Assembly: GCA_958295665.1 (NCBI GenBank)
Contig: OY282558.1
Coordinates: forward strand, 187,404,015 to 187,468,014
DNA length: 64,000 bases
Source: Tipula vernalis
Lineage: Eukaryota; Arthropoda; Insecta; Diptera; Tipulidae
Direction of reading: 5' to 3'
Positions within the stretch are counted from its first letter, which is position 1. Every line of letters starts with the position of its first letter. The notes beneath the pieces were generated by a model. The model was not told the DNA's origin, made no database searches, and saw only the letters and a program-made list of their open reading frames with translations. The position numbers were made by a program, and so were the translations under genes. Shown here piece by piece: positions 45,730 to 57,116 of this stretch.

Positions 45730-46317
45730 CTGGTGCTCTGTATTTGTTTTTAGTATAACATTTTCAACGTTTAACAGTTGTTTATTTCGCTCATTTATGT
45801 TATTTTTGGAGTGATGTTATGTTTTAGACCTTTATTTAGCACTTTAATTTCTCGTTCGTTAAACTAGATGTTCGTTGTGTTGTGTACATATACGTTGATA
45901 AAAAATGTGTTTAGAGTCAATTACATGGTTGTGTACGTTTTCTCTTTGTGACTTTTTCATGTTAATCAGTTTCTTCTGAACGACCAATCTTTTCTTTACC
46001 ACGATTTTTTCCGCTCTGGAATAAATTATCTCGATAATTTTTACATATTCGATATGGTGGAATAATTTAGATAGTTTGAGCTGTGCGTTATATGTTTTCA
46101 CTGTTAGAACGTCAATTTTCGTATACAGGTGTTTTATACTGCTATGTAACCACATTCTCTCGGTTTTTTGTTTTACTAATTTTGCTGTTGACCTATTATT
46201 TTTTATAGCTACTTTTATGTATTTTGGTATAATTTTTAATCTATTACAAGTTCTATTAAATAGTAAACTAATTCTACAGCATCGTAATTTATGAATTAAT
46301 TTGGAATAATTAAACAC
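45730..46317 (-). pseudogene. Penelope-like ORF, N-terminal part
   Basis: The frame from ATG 46317 gives a basic N-terminal region (MFNYSKLIHKLRCCRISLLF, TCNRLKIIPKYIKVAIKNN) that continues with VKQKTERMWLHSSIKHLY and is typical of Penelope-like proteins before the RT. It ends at a stop at 45859; related coding continues in other frames (for example NERNKQLLNVENVILKTNT) to the CTG duplication at 45730, beyond which lies the Harbinger. The RT resumes at 39249. Both halves read on the minus strand. Confidence 0.8.
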
Positions 46318-46329
46318 GTCTTTGATCGA

Positions 46330-46757
46330 TTCATCACTATATAAGTTAAATACAATGGGATGTTTCCATTTTAGATTACCGCACTTTTACCACAATAATA
46401 TTTATTTGGATTTAAAATAAACATAACATTTAAAAATACAATAAAAAATAAACTTTCTTTATGTGATAATAAAAATATATATTAATATATTAGATACCGG
46501 TTTCGGGATATATTTATCCCTTTGTCAAACTTTATATAATTATTACAAAAAATTAAAAGTACATCTCTTTTATATGCTAATTATTATAGTGGTGTTGGTG
46601 ATTGTTCAATATAAGTTCATACAGCTTATTTGTTTTAGTGTTGATTTTATCGTTTAGTAACAACGGGTTATCTCGGTGTTTGTATATTTCCAATTCCTCC
46701 AGTCTATCCATATTCTGCCCTTTATGCATTCTGCACACTACATTCAAATTTATGTCA
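46330..46757 (-). repeat. Penelope-like terminal segment (pLTR), minus copy
   Basis: Its reverse complement matches 46980-47322: the end of a GIY-YIG ORF, a hammerhead-like motif (46534-46488) and a 5' UTR. It lies directly upstream of the minus-strand Penelope ORF, as in partial tandem copies of these elements. Confidence 0.75.
46488..46534 (-). ncRNA. Hammerhead-ribozyme-like motif, decayed
   Basis: On the minus strand the order is TTGACAA, a GGGAT...ATCCC hairpin, GAAA, then CCGGTATC. This is the order of a hammerhead core (CUGANGA, stem II, GAAA, a very short stem III, cleavage triplet). C3 and G8 are U and A here, which still pair. One extra A precedes stem II. Penelope-like elements are known to carry minimal hammerheads at this place. 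Activity is doubtful. Confidence 0.5.
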
Positions 46758-47132
46758 ATAAATAATCACCAAGAGCTTGATACTGTCAATAATCACCAAG
46801 AGCTTGATACTGGCGTTTACAAATTAGTATGCGATAACTGCGATAAGTTTTCCTTAGGGTAAACGGGCAGATCATTCAAAATCAGATTCAAGGAGCACAC
46901 AAACGAAGTGGGGCAGCCGCATATAAAATCCAATTACGCACTACATTTAACTAATGAAAAACACACGTACACCAGCTTGGACATAAATTTGAATGTAGTG
47001 TGCAGAATGCATAAATGGCAGAATATGGATAGACAGGAGGAATTGGAAATATACAAACACAGAGATAACCCGTTGTTACTAAACGATAAAAACAACACTA
47101 CTATAAATCACCAACACCACTATAATAATTAG
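46740..47132 (+). pseudogene. GIY-YIG endonuclease end of a second Penelope-like copy
   Basis: The frame reads GVYKLVCDNCDKFSLG, a stop (46859-46861), then TGRSFKIRFKEHTNEVG and YALHLTNEKHTYTSLDIN, ending at a stop at 47130-47132. GVYKL followed by a short loop and GQTGRSF-like sequence is the diverged GIY-YIG nuclease of Penelope-like elements, with the conserved R and H residues of the domain (RFKEH). It lies on the opposite strand to the neighbouring Penelope ORF. A 25-bp direct repeat (46761-46811) precedes it. The RT of this copy is missing. Confidence 0.8.
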
Positions 47133-47322
47133 CATATAAAAAAGTTGAACTTTTAAAGATTGACAAAGGGATAAATATATCCCCAAACCGGTCTCTAATA
47201 TATTAATATAAAGTTTATTTTTTATTGTATTTTTAAATGTTATGTTTATTATAAATTCAAATAAATATTACTGTGGTAAAAGTGCGGTAATCTAAAATGG
47301 TAACATCCCATTGTATGAACTT
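46980..47322 (+). repeat. Penelope-like terminal segment (pLTR), plus copy
   Basis: This is the inverted partner of 46330-46757. It contains the ORF end, the second hammerhead-like motif and the AT-rich UTR, and stops near 47322. Confidence 0.75.
47156..47200 (+). ncRNA. Hammerhead-like motif, second copy
   Basis: It has the same order as the inverse copy at 46488-46534, with AGA before the core able to pair with TCT after GTC. GAAA is CAAA here, so the base that acts as general base in active hammerheads is lost. Confidence 0.45.
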
Positions 47323-47802
47323 AATAATCCAAGGAAAAAAAGGGAATTTAAATTAAGAAACATTCTACAACAATACACTTTTACAAACATTTTCGGTTGC
47401 TTATGTATCACTTAAAAACTGATTCCAATTTGTGAATAAGTCATACTTTCATAGGAAATTAATTAAAAATGGACAACTTTATTTATTATTATTTTTAATT
47501 TTTATTTAATAAACGATATAAAAATAACAATTTATATAAAAATTCAACATTGTATAACCACTTAAAATTAAAATTTTTTGGAATTCTTTGTTAAATAAAA
47601 AAAAAAAAATAAAGTTTTAGTTCAGCAATATTTGGATAAAAAATAATAATAATAACTAAAGGAATTCAATGTTACAGGTTCACAAATCACAACCAACAAG
47701 ATATTAGAAAAATAATAACACAAACTTAAAATTATTAATACAAACAAATTATTATAAAGGAGTATTACCATTCTTAATTCAATTTAATTTTAGCGTTTTA
47801 AT
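47323..47802. other. AT-rich spacer, no gene
   Basis: Nothing recognised. Confidence 0.5.
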
Positions 47803-49710
47803 TTAGATTATTTTATTACTTCGTGGAGTAATAACTTTCGTTAATGTTCGTATACTCGAAGTTTTGGAAATCTCTTTTTTTAGCTGATCCAGATCATTTT
47901 GTTTATTCATTACAGCGTTGTAGTAATCGACATCGACTTTATCCATATACCTCATTATGGATTTAATATCCTTCTTCTTTTCCTCACTAATCAACCAATT
48001 GAATTTTAATGGTTTTACCACCATTTTCGGAATATTCTTCTTTTTTATGTTTTTAAATAATTTCATATTTATAAATGGTTCTGCCGCTGATAATGTACAT
48101 TTATAATCAACTGCGCCCAAATCTTCAGAATTGTATTGAATAATTCTAGCTTTTAAAAAAGGCAACATAATAGTTAACATTTTAGATGCTAAATAAAAAT
48201 TATAAAAATCAACATTTTTCATCTGCATAATTTTTAACTGTATTAATTTTTTTTAATTGATGCAATAACGTCGCTGGGCTGTGAATCGTTACTCCTCGCA
48301 AATGTCGTTCTATGGCACTATGTACAGAATCTATCTCCTGCAGCTGACTATGCCCCGACTCCGAATATTTATGCGTGATAATTTCTATTTTTGGGTTCTC
48401 CTCAAAAAATTTTAAAATCGTAGTGGTATTTACTCTATTTTTGTTTTGTGCTATACAACTATCTGACCACAAAACTATTTCATTTAAATTCTGGAGATCT
48501 TGAATAACGGTTTTTAAAATCTTGTACAGTGCACTAGAAATATCATTTCCAGCTCTCCCGCTTTGAGCTTCCGTTCATATACTGCAGTACGTAGTTTTGT
48601 TTAAATTGCAATGCCCGGTCAAATTATATACGGCGAATTTTATTTTATAATAAAAATTTGATATCTCCGCTTTTGGCAGAGCGAAAACGTTCTCGAGATC
48701 GTGTCGTAATTATGGCCGTTTTCTCGTCTATATTTTTTCTATCTTTATCTCTTTCATATTTTGCAAGCATTTTTTTTATTTTGATGTAAACTGAATTTAG
48801 TCTGATCTGCATCATTTAAATTCGGTTTAATTTTAAATTGCGCGCACAAATCACACTGGCCTTTTACTGGAGTCCTATCGCATACTTCCTTATATAAATT
48901 GTACATCTTTTGTACACTTAGATTACTACCTAAATACTCTTTTTGAGTGTTTTCTCGACAGTAGTGTGATTCCATGCGAGGAAAACTTTTAATGTGACTC
49001 CTTACTACATCTAATTTTTCATTAGGGATCTTTTTTTTAATATACTTTCCTTTCGTAGGGGATGTTGGAATACCAGATATTTCATTAAATTTATTGGAAA
49101 AAACATAGTATAATAGTTCAGTATTATTTAATGGAGTGACTAGATTTTCTAGATCGAGTTTGTGCGGCAGATCGTTTAGTTTTTGCGTACGTTTGATTTC
49201 ACAGTTTTTTGATTTTTTTTGTAACTGGAATTTGATCACTGCACTCCGAATCAGATGTTGTTTTATAATTCGGGTCAGCTAATGAATCGTCTGAATTAAA
49301 TTCAAACATTACGGTATCGCTGCAAAATAATAAAGAATTATTCGGAACTAGAGACTAAATAATAATTTTTGTTGCCTACCTTTTTTAATCGAGCAGGATT
49401 TTTGTTTTTTAACAAATCACTACTTGCAATACTGTGCGATACTTGGAAATCGGATAGGTATAACTTCTAAATTCGTAAAATAGTAATAATAATAAGGTTA
49501 GTTCACAAATATCATATAAATAAAACGATAATTTATGTTGTAATTTATACCTTTCTGTGGATTAAAGTAATTTTCATCGTCCGATAAGACACCTTTTATA
49601 GCATTTAAAATGTCATCTGAAAGTTCAGGCACTGGCGATGAACTGTATAAAATAAAATATCGTTTACAAATAATTATCAAAAATATTAAAATTGCCCACC
49701 TGCAACTCAT
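47803..49710 (-). pseudogene. Broken gene resembling insect DUF7869-type proteins
   Basis: Reading leftwards, a tiny first exon (MSC, donor at CAG|GTGGGC), then SSPVPELSDDILNAIKGVLS, then SDDSLADPNYKTTSDSE, and the Arg/Lys-rich linker. The block 49239-48754 has IKSFPRMESHYCRENTQKEY, SVQKMYNLYKEVC and a CDLCAQFK zinc-like motif. A frameshifted part (about 48750-48475) is followed by WSDSCIAQNKNRVNTTTILK, HKYSESGHSQLQEIDSVHSAIE, and a C-terminal region ending at 47803. The order (ESHYCR, C..C, D near the start of a strand, SD.C..QNKNR, SGH...D..H..IE) resembles large insect and Hydra families with an RNase H-like fold, possibly transposon-derived. The family name is from memory. Stops and frameshifts show it is dead. 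Confidence 0.6.
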
Positions 49711-49839
49711 TTTGTGATCTATTTCCTTATTCCTTTGATGGTTTTAGTATAAATGACAAAACCTGTATTATGACAATCCTGTTTATATACTAAAATAAAA
49801 AATGTATTATAACGGTTTTTAAAGTTGCATGCATGTAAC

Positions 49840-50260
49840 AGTTAAATATTTCGTTTTTTCAATGCACATGTATCATTTCTAACATTTTGTTGTATGTATG
49901 TAACATTTAAATTCTGAAATTGCTTTTTATTTAAATGACTTACATGAAGGTAAATTGTATTTAAGTATCATTTAAATTCTGAACGATTGCCCTACGACTA
50001 TGATTCATAAGACAGTGCATTTTATTATGTAACATTTAAATTCTTAAACTGAAATTTTACATTATGGCTTGTGATATCAATTATTGTATTTACCATATGT
50101 AACAATTAAATTCTGGATTTTCGTATTACGTTTATCCTTAGGTTGATGGTAAATTGTATGTAAGTATCATACATATTCGGAATTCTTGAGTTGCGTATAT
50201 CATAGGAGCAAATGGAATTGTATCTATGTAACACTTAAACATGGATTAAATTATACTAAA
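49840..50260 (+). repeat. Diverged ~65-bp tandem-like repeats
   Basis: The core TATGTAACATTTAAATTCT recurs in diverged form at about 49893, 49963, 50031, 50097, 50160 and 50217. Between them are less conserved AT-rich stretches. Confidence 0.6.
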
Positions 50261-50625
50261 ATATTAGTACAAAATTATGTTATTTCAGTGCAAAAGCATA
50301 AGTAACAGATAAATATTTACTATTTGTTATGAATTATGCAAATGTAACATTTGACATAATGATATCTTTTCAAAGAAAAGAGTTATTAACATTTTGAAAC
50401 TACCAATCGAAAGATTTCGTTTTTTTAAGTACAGTAGCAGTTTTAACTCAAAAAAGGTGAAAATGCATTTAAATCATTATAATACTGAGGTGACGATATA
50501 TAAATGTCGTTTAAGTAAATCGTTTTCATTTTCTTGTAATAATCGATTTATTTCATAACAACAACATTCTGGTCAAATTGAAATAAAAGCTTACCCCGAC
50601 AAACAATTTGTAACCATAAACAGCA
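50261..50625. other. AT-rich, no gene
   Basis: Nothing recognised. Confidence 0.5.
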
Positions 50626-51253
50626 TTTCGGGAACATTGTTACTTACACACGGTAACATAAAAATAAACAAAACATATTTTTTATCCACTTTTGATATAT
50701 AATAGCTCGATAACTAGCTATGCTGATTTCAAATAACGAAAATGTAAAATAACCCATTTTTATTGTATAATCCACGTTGCTAGGGGCAACGTGGGTTATA
50801 TTTTATATTACAAAATGTTGAGTAGTCATTGGAAAATTATTCGTAGCCAAATTGAATGAAAAACTATATTCCAAAAAGTAGTTAAATTAAAGTACACCAT
50901 GACAATTTAAAGAACGGTCACTATGATAAAATGTATGTATTTCAAAATTCAATGCTCCAGTGTGAAAACACAAAATGGAACTATTTCTTATTAATTTACG
51001 AAATTTATTTCAACAAAAGTGGATAAAACATTGTATGGCACTCGTGAGCAAAGAGATATTATCCACTCGAGATAATGTCCCACTCGGCTATCGCCTCGTG
51101 GGACAAACTTATCCCTCATAGATAATATCACGTTTTGCTCACTAGTACCAACTAGTACCATAAATAACTATTTTCTTGATTTCTTTGCATCCCGGGAACA
51201 TTGTTACTTATGTACGGGGACATAAAAACGATCAAAACATTTTTTGTATCCCT
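50626..51253. repeat. Direct repeats flanking the hairpin repeat copy B
   Basis: A ~60-bp sequence with GGGAACATTGTTACTTA occurs at 50626-50690 and, diverged, at 51191-51253, on either side of copy B. It is too long and too diverged for a normal target duplication. Confidence 0.55.
50690..51175 (-). repeat. Hairpin-rich dispersed repeat, copy B
   Basis: This is the inverse of copy A (10825-11303). Its stem at about 50774-50800 is perfect (CCACGTTGC and GCAACGTGG around a five-base loop), whereas copy A has lost part of it. A ten-base duplication ACTAGTACCA is present at one end. Confidence 0.75.
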
Positions 51254-51632
51254 TTCGTATTTTTTTAGAGTGATCCTTCTGTTTATAAATATTTGTCTCC
51301 TTTTAGTTTTTTTTTATTGTGTTCATAGTTCATTTTATTGTTATTCTCAAAACATAAAAAAAACTGATAAACCATATCAAGAATCCAACCAAAATATTCA
51401 TAGAAAATTATGAAATTTTCGGAAGTGATTTGTTTTTTTTTGCAAGTAAAGTGTAAGTTAAAATTTTAAACTTTATCTAATATTTTTTTTTAATTTTTTA
51501 TAAAGTCAATAAAAATTTAAAAGTGCATTAAATTAAGCAAACTGTAAGTATGTTTTTCTTAATTTTTATATGTGAAAAAGTGGATTTAGCTTTATATAAA
51601 TAGCTAAATTAAAAGTTGTTTTTCTATTATAT
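51254..51632. other. AT-rich, no gene
   Basis: Nothing recognised. Confidence 0.5.
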
Positions 51633-52980
51633 CTGTGTTTTCCCTGAGAACTGCACTAGAACTCGATAAACTTTAAATTCCTTTTATTCTTTGTAAACCG
51701 AATAAAAATAAATTCATAAAGCGTGTTGTCAATCACTTACCACATACACTCTAAATTGTAAACCATGCACAGTGCACACATATAATTAACATAACGGTTG
51801 GCGCTAAGAAAAAGCTCTATATGAAAATACTAATTGTATCAAAATAACCTAAAACAATTAGAATTTATAAATTTATTAAAAGTGCAAACTACACGAATTG
51901 TAATAATCATGTTTCAATATGGGTAAATGACTTTTGTAATATTACAGCAAAAGTTATATGTATGTATATAGCAATATTGTTGTTTGTGTAAAACATTACA
52001 CTTTTTTTAGTATATAAGATCATGAAATTTTAACCAAAATAATAATTGTATTTTCAACGTCATCGCGTAATCATTGTATTCTAAAAACTTCGTCGACATA
52101 AGAGGATTGTATTTTATAAAAATAAGCACCGTATATCCAAATTATTTCAAACCTCCAAATTTTATATAGAATAACCATTATTATTTAAATAAATTTCAAT
52201 TATAAATCGACAAGATCCTTTTATCAATTATCTAGAAGTAACCGAACGTTATCCAGTGGACAACCTCAAAATATTCGGAAAAATCTGTAAACATTCCAAC
52301 CGACTAACATATAACCGCCCAGGCTCTGAGCTAACGCTAATGAAAGAACATATACATAAATGCTACGCACACGTTTCTTTCGTTTGTAGATGGTTGTATT
52401 CAGAGTATCCGAATAGCCCAAATAACACCGTGCATCAGTTGCACTTCTCCATTACGTATGGTATAATCACTAATAACTCGCGATTCCGGTAATAGCCCCC
52501 ACCAGTGGCAAGCCCGTAATTGTCGAATGAATTAGTACTTACTATAGTCGGTCACATTAACCATCTAATAGCTAGAAGTAGCAACAACAAGTTTAGAGTA
52601 ATATTTAGTTTAACATGATATAATTTATGACATCCCATGTTGTAGCTTATAACAAGCGTGAATGTGTAGTGTATTTGACATAAATACATATTTTAAGTTT
52701 AAAAATTTCCCCTTCAGTTATTTCATCCATATTTTCTTATTTCTTGCTGACGCAACTACACCTGATAAATTCATGGGCTTATCAAGTGTAACTAAAAAAT
52801 AATCTACAATTGTAATTATTTATTGCTGTAACAACTTAAAATGTGTATTTATGTGAAATGCACTACACATTAGCACTTTATCAATTTAATTTCTTTCTGT
52901 GTCTACATAGAATACAAGGAATTTAAAATTTATCGAGTTCTAGTGCAGTTCTTATAGAAAACACGACTTATGTGTCGGTA
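51633..52980. mobile_element. 1.35-kb element with ~100-bp inverted ends
   Basis: 51633-51730 matches the reverse complement of about 52875-52980, including AGAACTGCACTAGAACTCGA on both sides. The centre has no transposase ORF. It is probably a non-autonomous DNA transposon; no target duplication was settled. Confidence 0.65.
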
Positions 52981-55299
52981 AATTACCAGTAGCATTGTTA
53001 GCTTTAGTAATTAAATTGAAATTTTATTTTAAGAAATTGACTTACACATTGCCATTATATTAATATCGCTCCAATTTGGCAAATTTGGAAATTTTTTGTT
53101 ATTAAATCAGTAGAAGTTTATTTAACATTTCTGTTTGATTTATTTTTATTTATCATAAAAATCATCATGTGGCTTTAGTACAAATTCCAGTAAAATGTCG
53201 ATAAATGTTTGGTAACTTATGTTTCAATCGGTCAGTTTATTTTCGGGTACTAAATATATACATTTTAGGTTCAAATTAAAACAATTAAATTTTAATCTAA
53301 ATTATGAACAACAACAGTGTAACAAAAATCAATGTATTTACCATAAATTTCTTGCTTTACTAAAAACACGAACAACAACGGTTAATAAACTTCTGATATT
53401 TCCAAAGTAATTGTATAGTAATTATGTATTATATGTACATAAGTAACACATTTAAATCATTGCTTTATCAAATTCTCCAATACAACAATCGATTTGAAGA
53501 CGGCATTAGAAATATCAGAACATATTTTTTTCGTTCCCTGTTGTACTAAATGAGAAATCTTTGGTAAAATAGGTTGCCTCTGCTGTAAATATTCAATCAG
53601 ATTATTTTGAGCAAATTGAAATGTTTATTTGAGGATAAAGTTAAAACCTACGGGAATTATCTCTAGCATTTTCAATAATAGCCATATAATACTTTCATAT
53701 GAAATACAGTGTAACCTCTTTAAAAAGTGTTTTCGCCTAAAATCACTTAAGCGACTCTGCTTTTTTGGTACAGATATATGCAATAAAATGGAATAGAAAA
53801 AATATAAAATTTGCTCCAGATTGTGGTGCAACAGGTGAATGACAAGTCTTATTTCATTGTATTATATTACATTGATGGAATCGCTATTTGTGTTGCTAAA
53901 AAAAAAATGGTTTTTAATGGAGAACCTTTAACGCAACCATAGATCACATATTATACAATTGAAGTTAAGAAAAACAAAGGCCGGAACTACAAATGCAAAT
54001 TTTCGTCTTAAAATTATCCGATATAAAAAAGAAGGCATTGGAACAATTTCGGAATTCTTTGAATCGTGAGATTAAAGCCGCACAGACAACGAAGGAAGAG
54101 AAATGTGATAAAAGCAACGTGAAAGAGCAGAAGAAAAAACAAAAATTTAAATTTTATTTTCGAGGTCACCTTATACGCTAGACAGACTGTGGTTTAATAA
54201 ATTCGATTTAGCTAAACTAGTTTAAGTATTCTATGTAAAAACAAATGGATTAACTAAATCCAGGTTGACATACTGCGACTAATCTCGAAAAATTCACTAA
54301 ATCGGTTTTAATAAATCACAGCGTGTCTAGGGTATAAGGGTTAAAAAATTATCGATTTCTCATTTTAACATCTACTGGGTTACTAATATTGAATATTTCT
54401 TAACACAAATCATAAAAGCACAAACTGAAAAAACTGTGTAAGTTATACCCACAGTACACAGGAATACATAATGAGATCATATTTAATAAAGTTCTGTACA
54501 ATAATTACTAAGAAGCTCCAATAGATAAATAGATACAAATTAAACATTTTTCCGATTTCATAGCATATTGATTTTACACATATTGTATTGCTTCTAATTC
54601 TCCTTCTTCTTCTTATGGATTAGTAATTCAATAGGTATGTTTGAGGTGTAACTACATAATTAAAAATTAATTGTGCGATTGAAATCTCACCTTTCTTCAT
54701 TAAATATTTAGTTAGATTGGAATCGTTTACCATGAATTAATTAGGAAAGAAAATCTGTGTTTGAACATCGTTATTGATGCTGTTCGGTTAAGGTTAATGA
54801 GTTTTAAAAAAATCTAGCGTTTGTAATATTCTTCATTAATAATATTGGTCTAATGGGAAGGTATGTGAGAAAACTTGATACCTCGTCGAACTCTTACTCA
54901 ATTGACACCAGAAGCCCTTACAAAACATAACAAGGTTACGGATAACTAAAAAAAGATGGAGTGGCTTATCCAGTTAGATCTAATTCCTAATTGACGATAA
55001 CGGAAATTTGCGCTGGTCTCCGGTTACTGTATGAATAAAATGGTAAATAAACGATTCCATAAATGTGTATATGAAATGAATTCCAATTTTGTTTTTATCA
55101 AATAAATTTAAGGTTTATTTTGAATAAAAAATTTTGTGTCAATAATGATTGAACCAAGAATAAATATTCACTCAATATTTGCCTGTTTACTCATAAACTA
55201 TTCATATTAAACCGATGATGCAAATCCCTTTATTGTATTATTTAAATTTGTGTTACATTGGGTATCTACTCACAATAACCTAATTTGTTGCAATCGGAC
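52981..55299. other. AT-rich region, no gene
   Basis: Short frames only (for example a Lys-rich 62-codon frame at 53993-54181), none recognised. Confidence 0.5.
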
Positions 55300-55317
55300 A
55301 CAGCTAACGAGGGAACA

Positions 55318-55525
55318 ATGAGTGAACATTGAGTGAAATTATCGTTTATCAGTGAATGGAGAGTGATTTCTCAGTGAATAATAAACGAGTACTTTGTGAA
55401 AAATTAGAGAATATAGTACGAGTAATGAGTGAATTCATCATTCATAGGTAATCACCTATGACCGATTAATCAAAGTATTATAAGTGAATAATGAGTGGAT
55501 ATTTAGTGAATTATGGGTGAATATT
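55318..55525 (+). repeat. Clustered AGTGAA/GAGTGA motifs
   Basis: About ten copies of TGAGTGAAT-like words occur with irregular spacing. This looks like a decayed simple repeat. Confidence 0.5.
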
Positions 55526-55589
55526 GCCAGAATAATACTGGCATGGCGTCAATTGTGGGTAAATAAGCACTAGGAGCTACACAAAATAC

Positions 55590-55741
55590 CAATGGATAGA
55601 CAGATTAACTGTTGTGTCACAAACCAGCTATTTATAGGAGGTAGTGAATCCTCACATTGGATAACATCAGATAGCAGAACTAAGAACCAAATCGATCATG
55701 TACTGGTTAATAAGAAATTAATAATATTCTTATAAGATGTC
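55590..55741 (+). pseudogene. Endonuclease scrap of an RTE-like non-LTR element
   Basis: The frame reads LFIGGSESSHWITSDSRTKN, then QIDHVLVNKKLIIFL, a stop, and DVR. A Trp-x-(S/T)-x-Asp-x-Arg-(T)-x-Asn-Gln-Ile-Asp-(H/Y) run ending in DVR is the C-terminal part of the EEP endonuclease in RTE-type elements. The rest of the element is missing, and the satellite array begins at once. Confidence 0.6.
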
Positions 55742-56345
55742 AGATTATTCGAAAATGTTACCAATTTTTATTTTAACAGAATGCCTAAGAAAATCAATAT
55801 CTTGAGATTTTCACCGATCGGCAAACATGTCACTATAATATTTCGGTAGGCCTATGTGTGTGCTTTGATCATACCAACCCATTTAAAAAGTTATTGGGGT
55901 TTACCTAGTTAATCCTAGATTATTCGAAAATGTGACCAATTTTTATCTTAACAGAATTCTAAGAAAATCAATATCTTGAGATTTTCACAGATCGGTAAAC
56001 ATATTACTAAAATATTTTGGTAGGCCTATGTGTGTGCTTTGAACATGCCAACCCGTTTAAAAAGTTGTTGGGATTTACCTAGTTAATCCTAGATTATTCG
56101 AAAATGTGACCAATTTTTTTCTTAACAGAATGTCTAAGAAAATCAATATCTCGAGAATTTCGCTGATCGGCAAACATGTCACTAAAATATTTCGGTAGGC
56201 CTATGTTTGTGCCTTGATCATGCCAACCCGTTTAAAAAGTTATTAGGGTTTACCTAGTTAATCCTAGATTATTCGAAAATGTGACCAATTTTTATCTTAA
56301 CAGAATGTTCACCGATCGGCAAACTTGTCACTATAATATTTCGGT
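55742..56345 (+). repeat. ~175-bp tandem satellite, about 3.5 units
   Basis: Units start with AGATTATTCGAAAATGT at 55742, 55917, 56091 and 56266 (spacing 175, 174, 175). The last unit has an internal deletion and stops at the gypsy gag sequence. Units differ by point changes only. Confidence 0.92.
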
Positions 56346-57116
56346 GAAAATTCCAGTCCAATCAATCAAGTTAAAGCCACCAACATTCTTCGGAACAACA
56401 TCTTTCGTCATTTTCAAATATCAATTTGAAACGGCAGCCAATCAAAATCATTAGAACGACGAACATCGTGTCGCGGTATTAAAAGTGGCCCTCAAAGGTG
56501 AAGCAGCAGAGGCCTTACAGACCATCCCGGAACAAAAGCGCAGCAGCTATCTCGAAATTATGAAGGCGCTGGATAGGAAGTACGGCAGTGATCACAAGCG
56601 GGAAATCTATCGAATGGAATTAAAAAGGGAGGAGAATCACTTCAGGAATTTTCATCGGCAATCGAGCGATTAGTAAATCTACCACATACCAGTACATCGG
56701 CCGATTATATGGAAAGGCTGAAAATTGACGCATTCATGGGCGGTATTCGAGATCCAGAGACACGCAGGGCGGTGATGTTGTCACCTAAAGCAACCTTCGC
56801 GGAAACCATCGCTTGTGCGTTGACAAATGAAACTACACAAGCCATCACCAAACCGTCAATGAAAATACGCCGAGTGGAAATCGACACCAACATAAATACA
56901 GAGTGGTCAGCACCAAGATACCGAGACGGAAGCGGCAAAAACATATTTTGGGCATGTGATAAAATCGGTCACATCTCTCATGACTGCTGGGAAATAAGAA
57001 GAAAACGGGAAAGATCACAATCTCCTATGCAGCGACGACCAAGCGGAGCACAGACAGTAGCCAAGCACGAGAGCCAAATGACGACGAAGTCGTTAAACTT
57101 GAACGAGTCAGCTTAA
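56346..57116 (+). pseudogene. gag: gag of the gypsy element
   Basis: The sequence encodes KLKPPTFFGTTSF, ALKGEAAEALQTIPEQKRSS and EIMKALDRKYGSDHKREIYR, a classic Ty3/gypsy capsid region, in pieces separated by a stop (about 56458) and a frameshift near 56640. The C-terminal zinc knuckle reads FWACDKIGHISHDCW: the first Cys of CCHC has become Phe. A basic tail follows. Confidence 0.85.

Noticed and set aside
45596..45814. 72-codon frame across the Harbinger right end
   Set aside because: It crosses the transposon boundary and is explained by terminal sequence.
53993..54181. Lys-rich 62-codon frame
   Set aside because: Simple composition, no homology recognised, in an AT-rich spacer.
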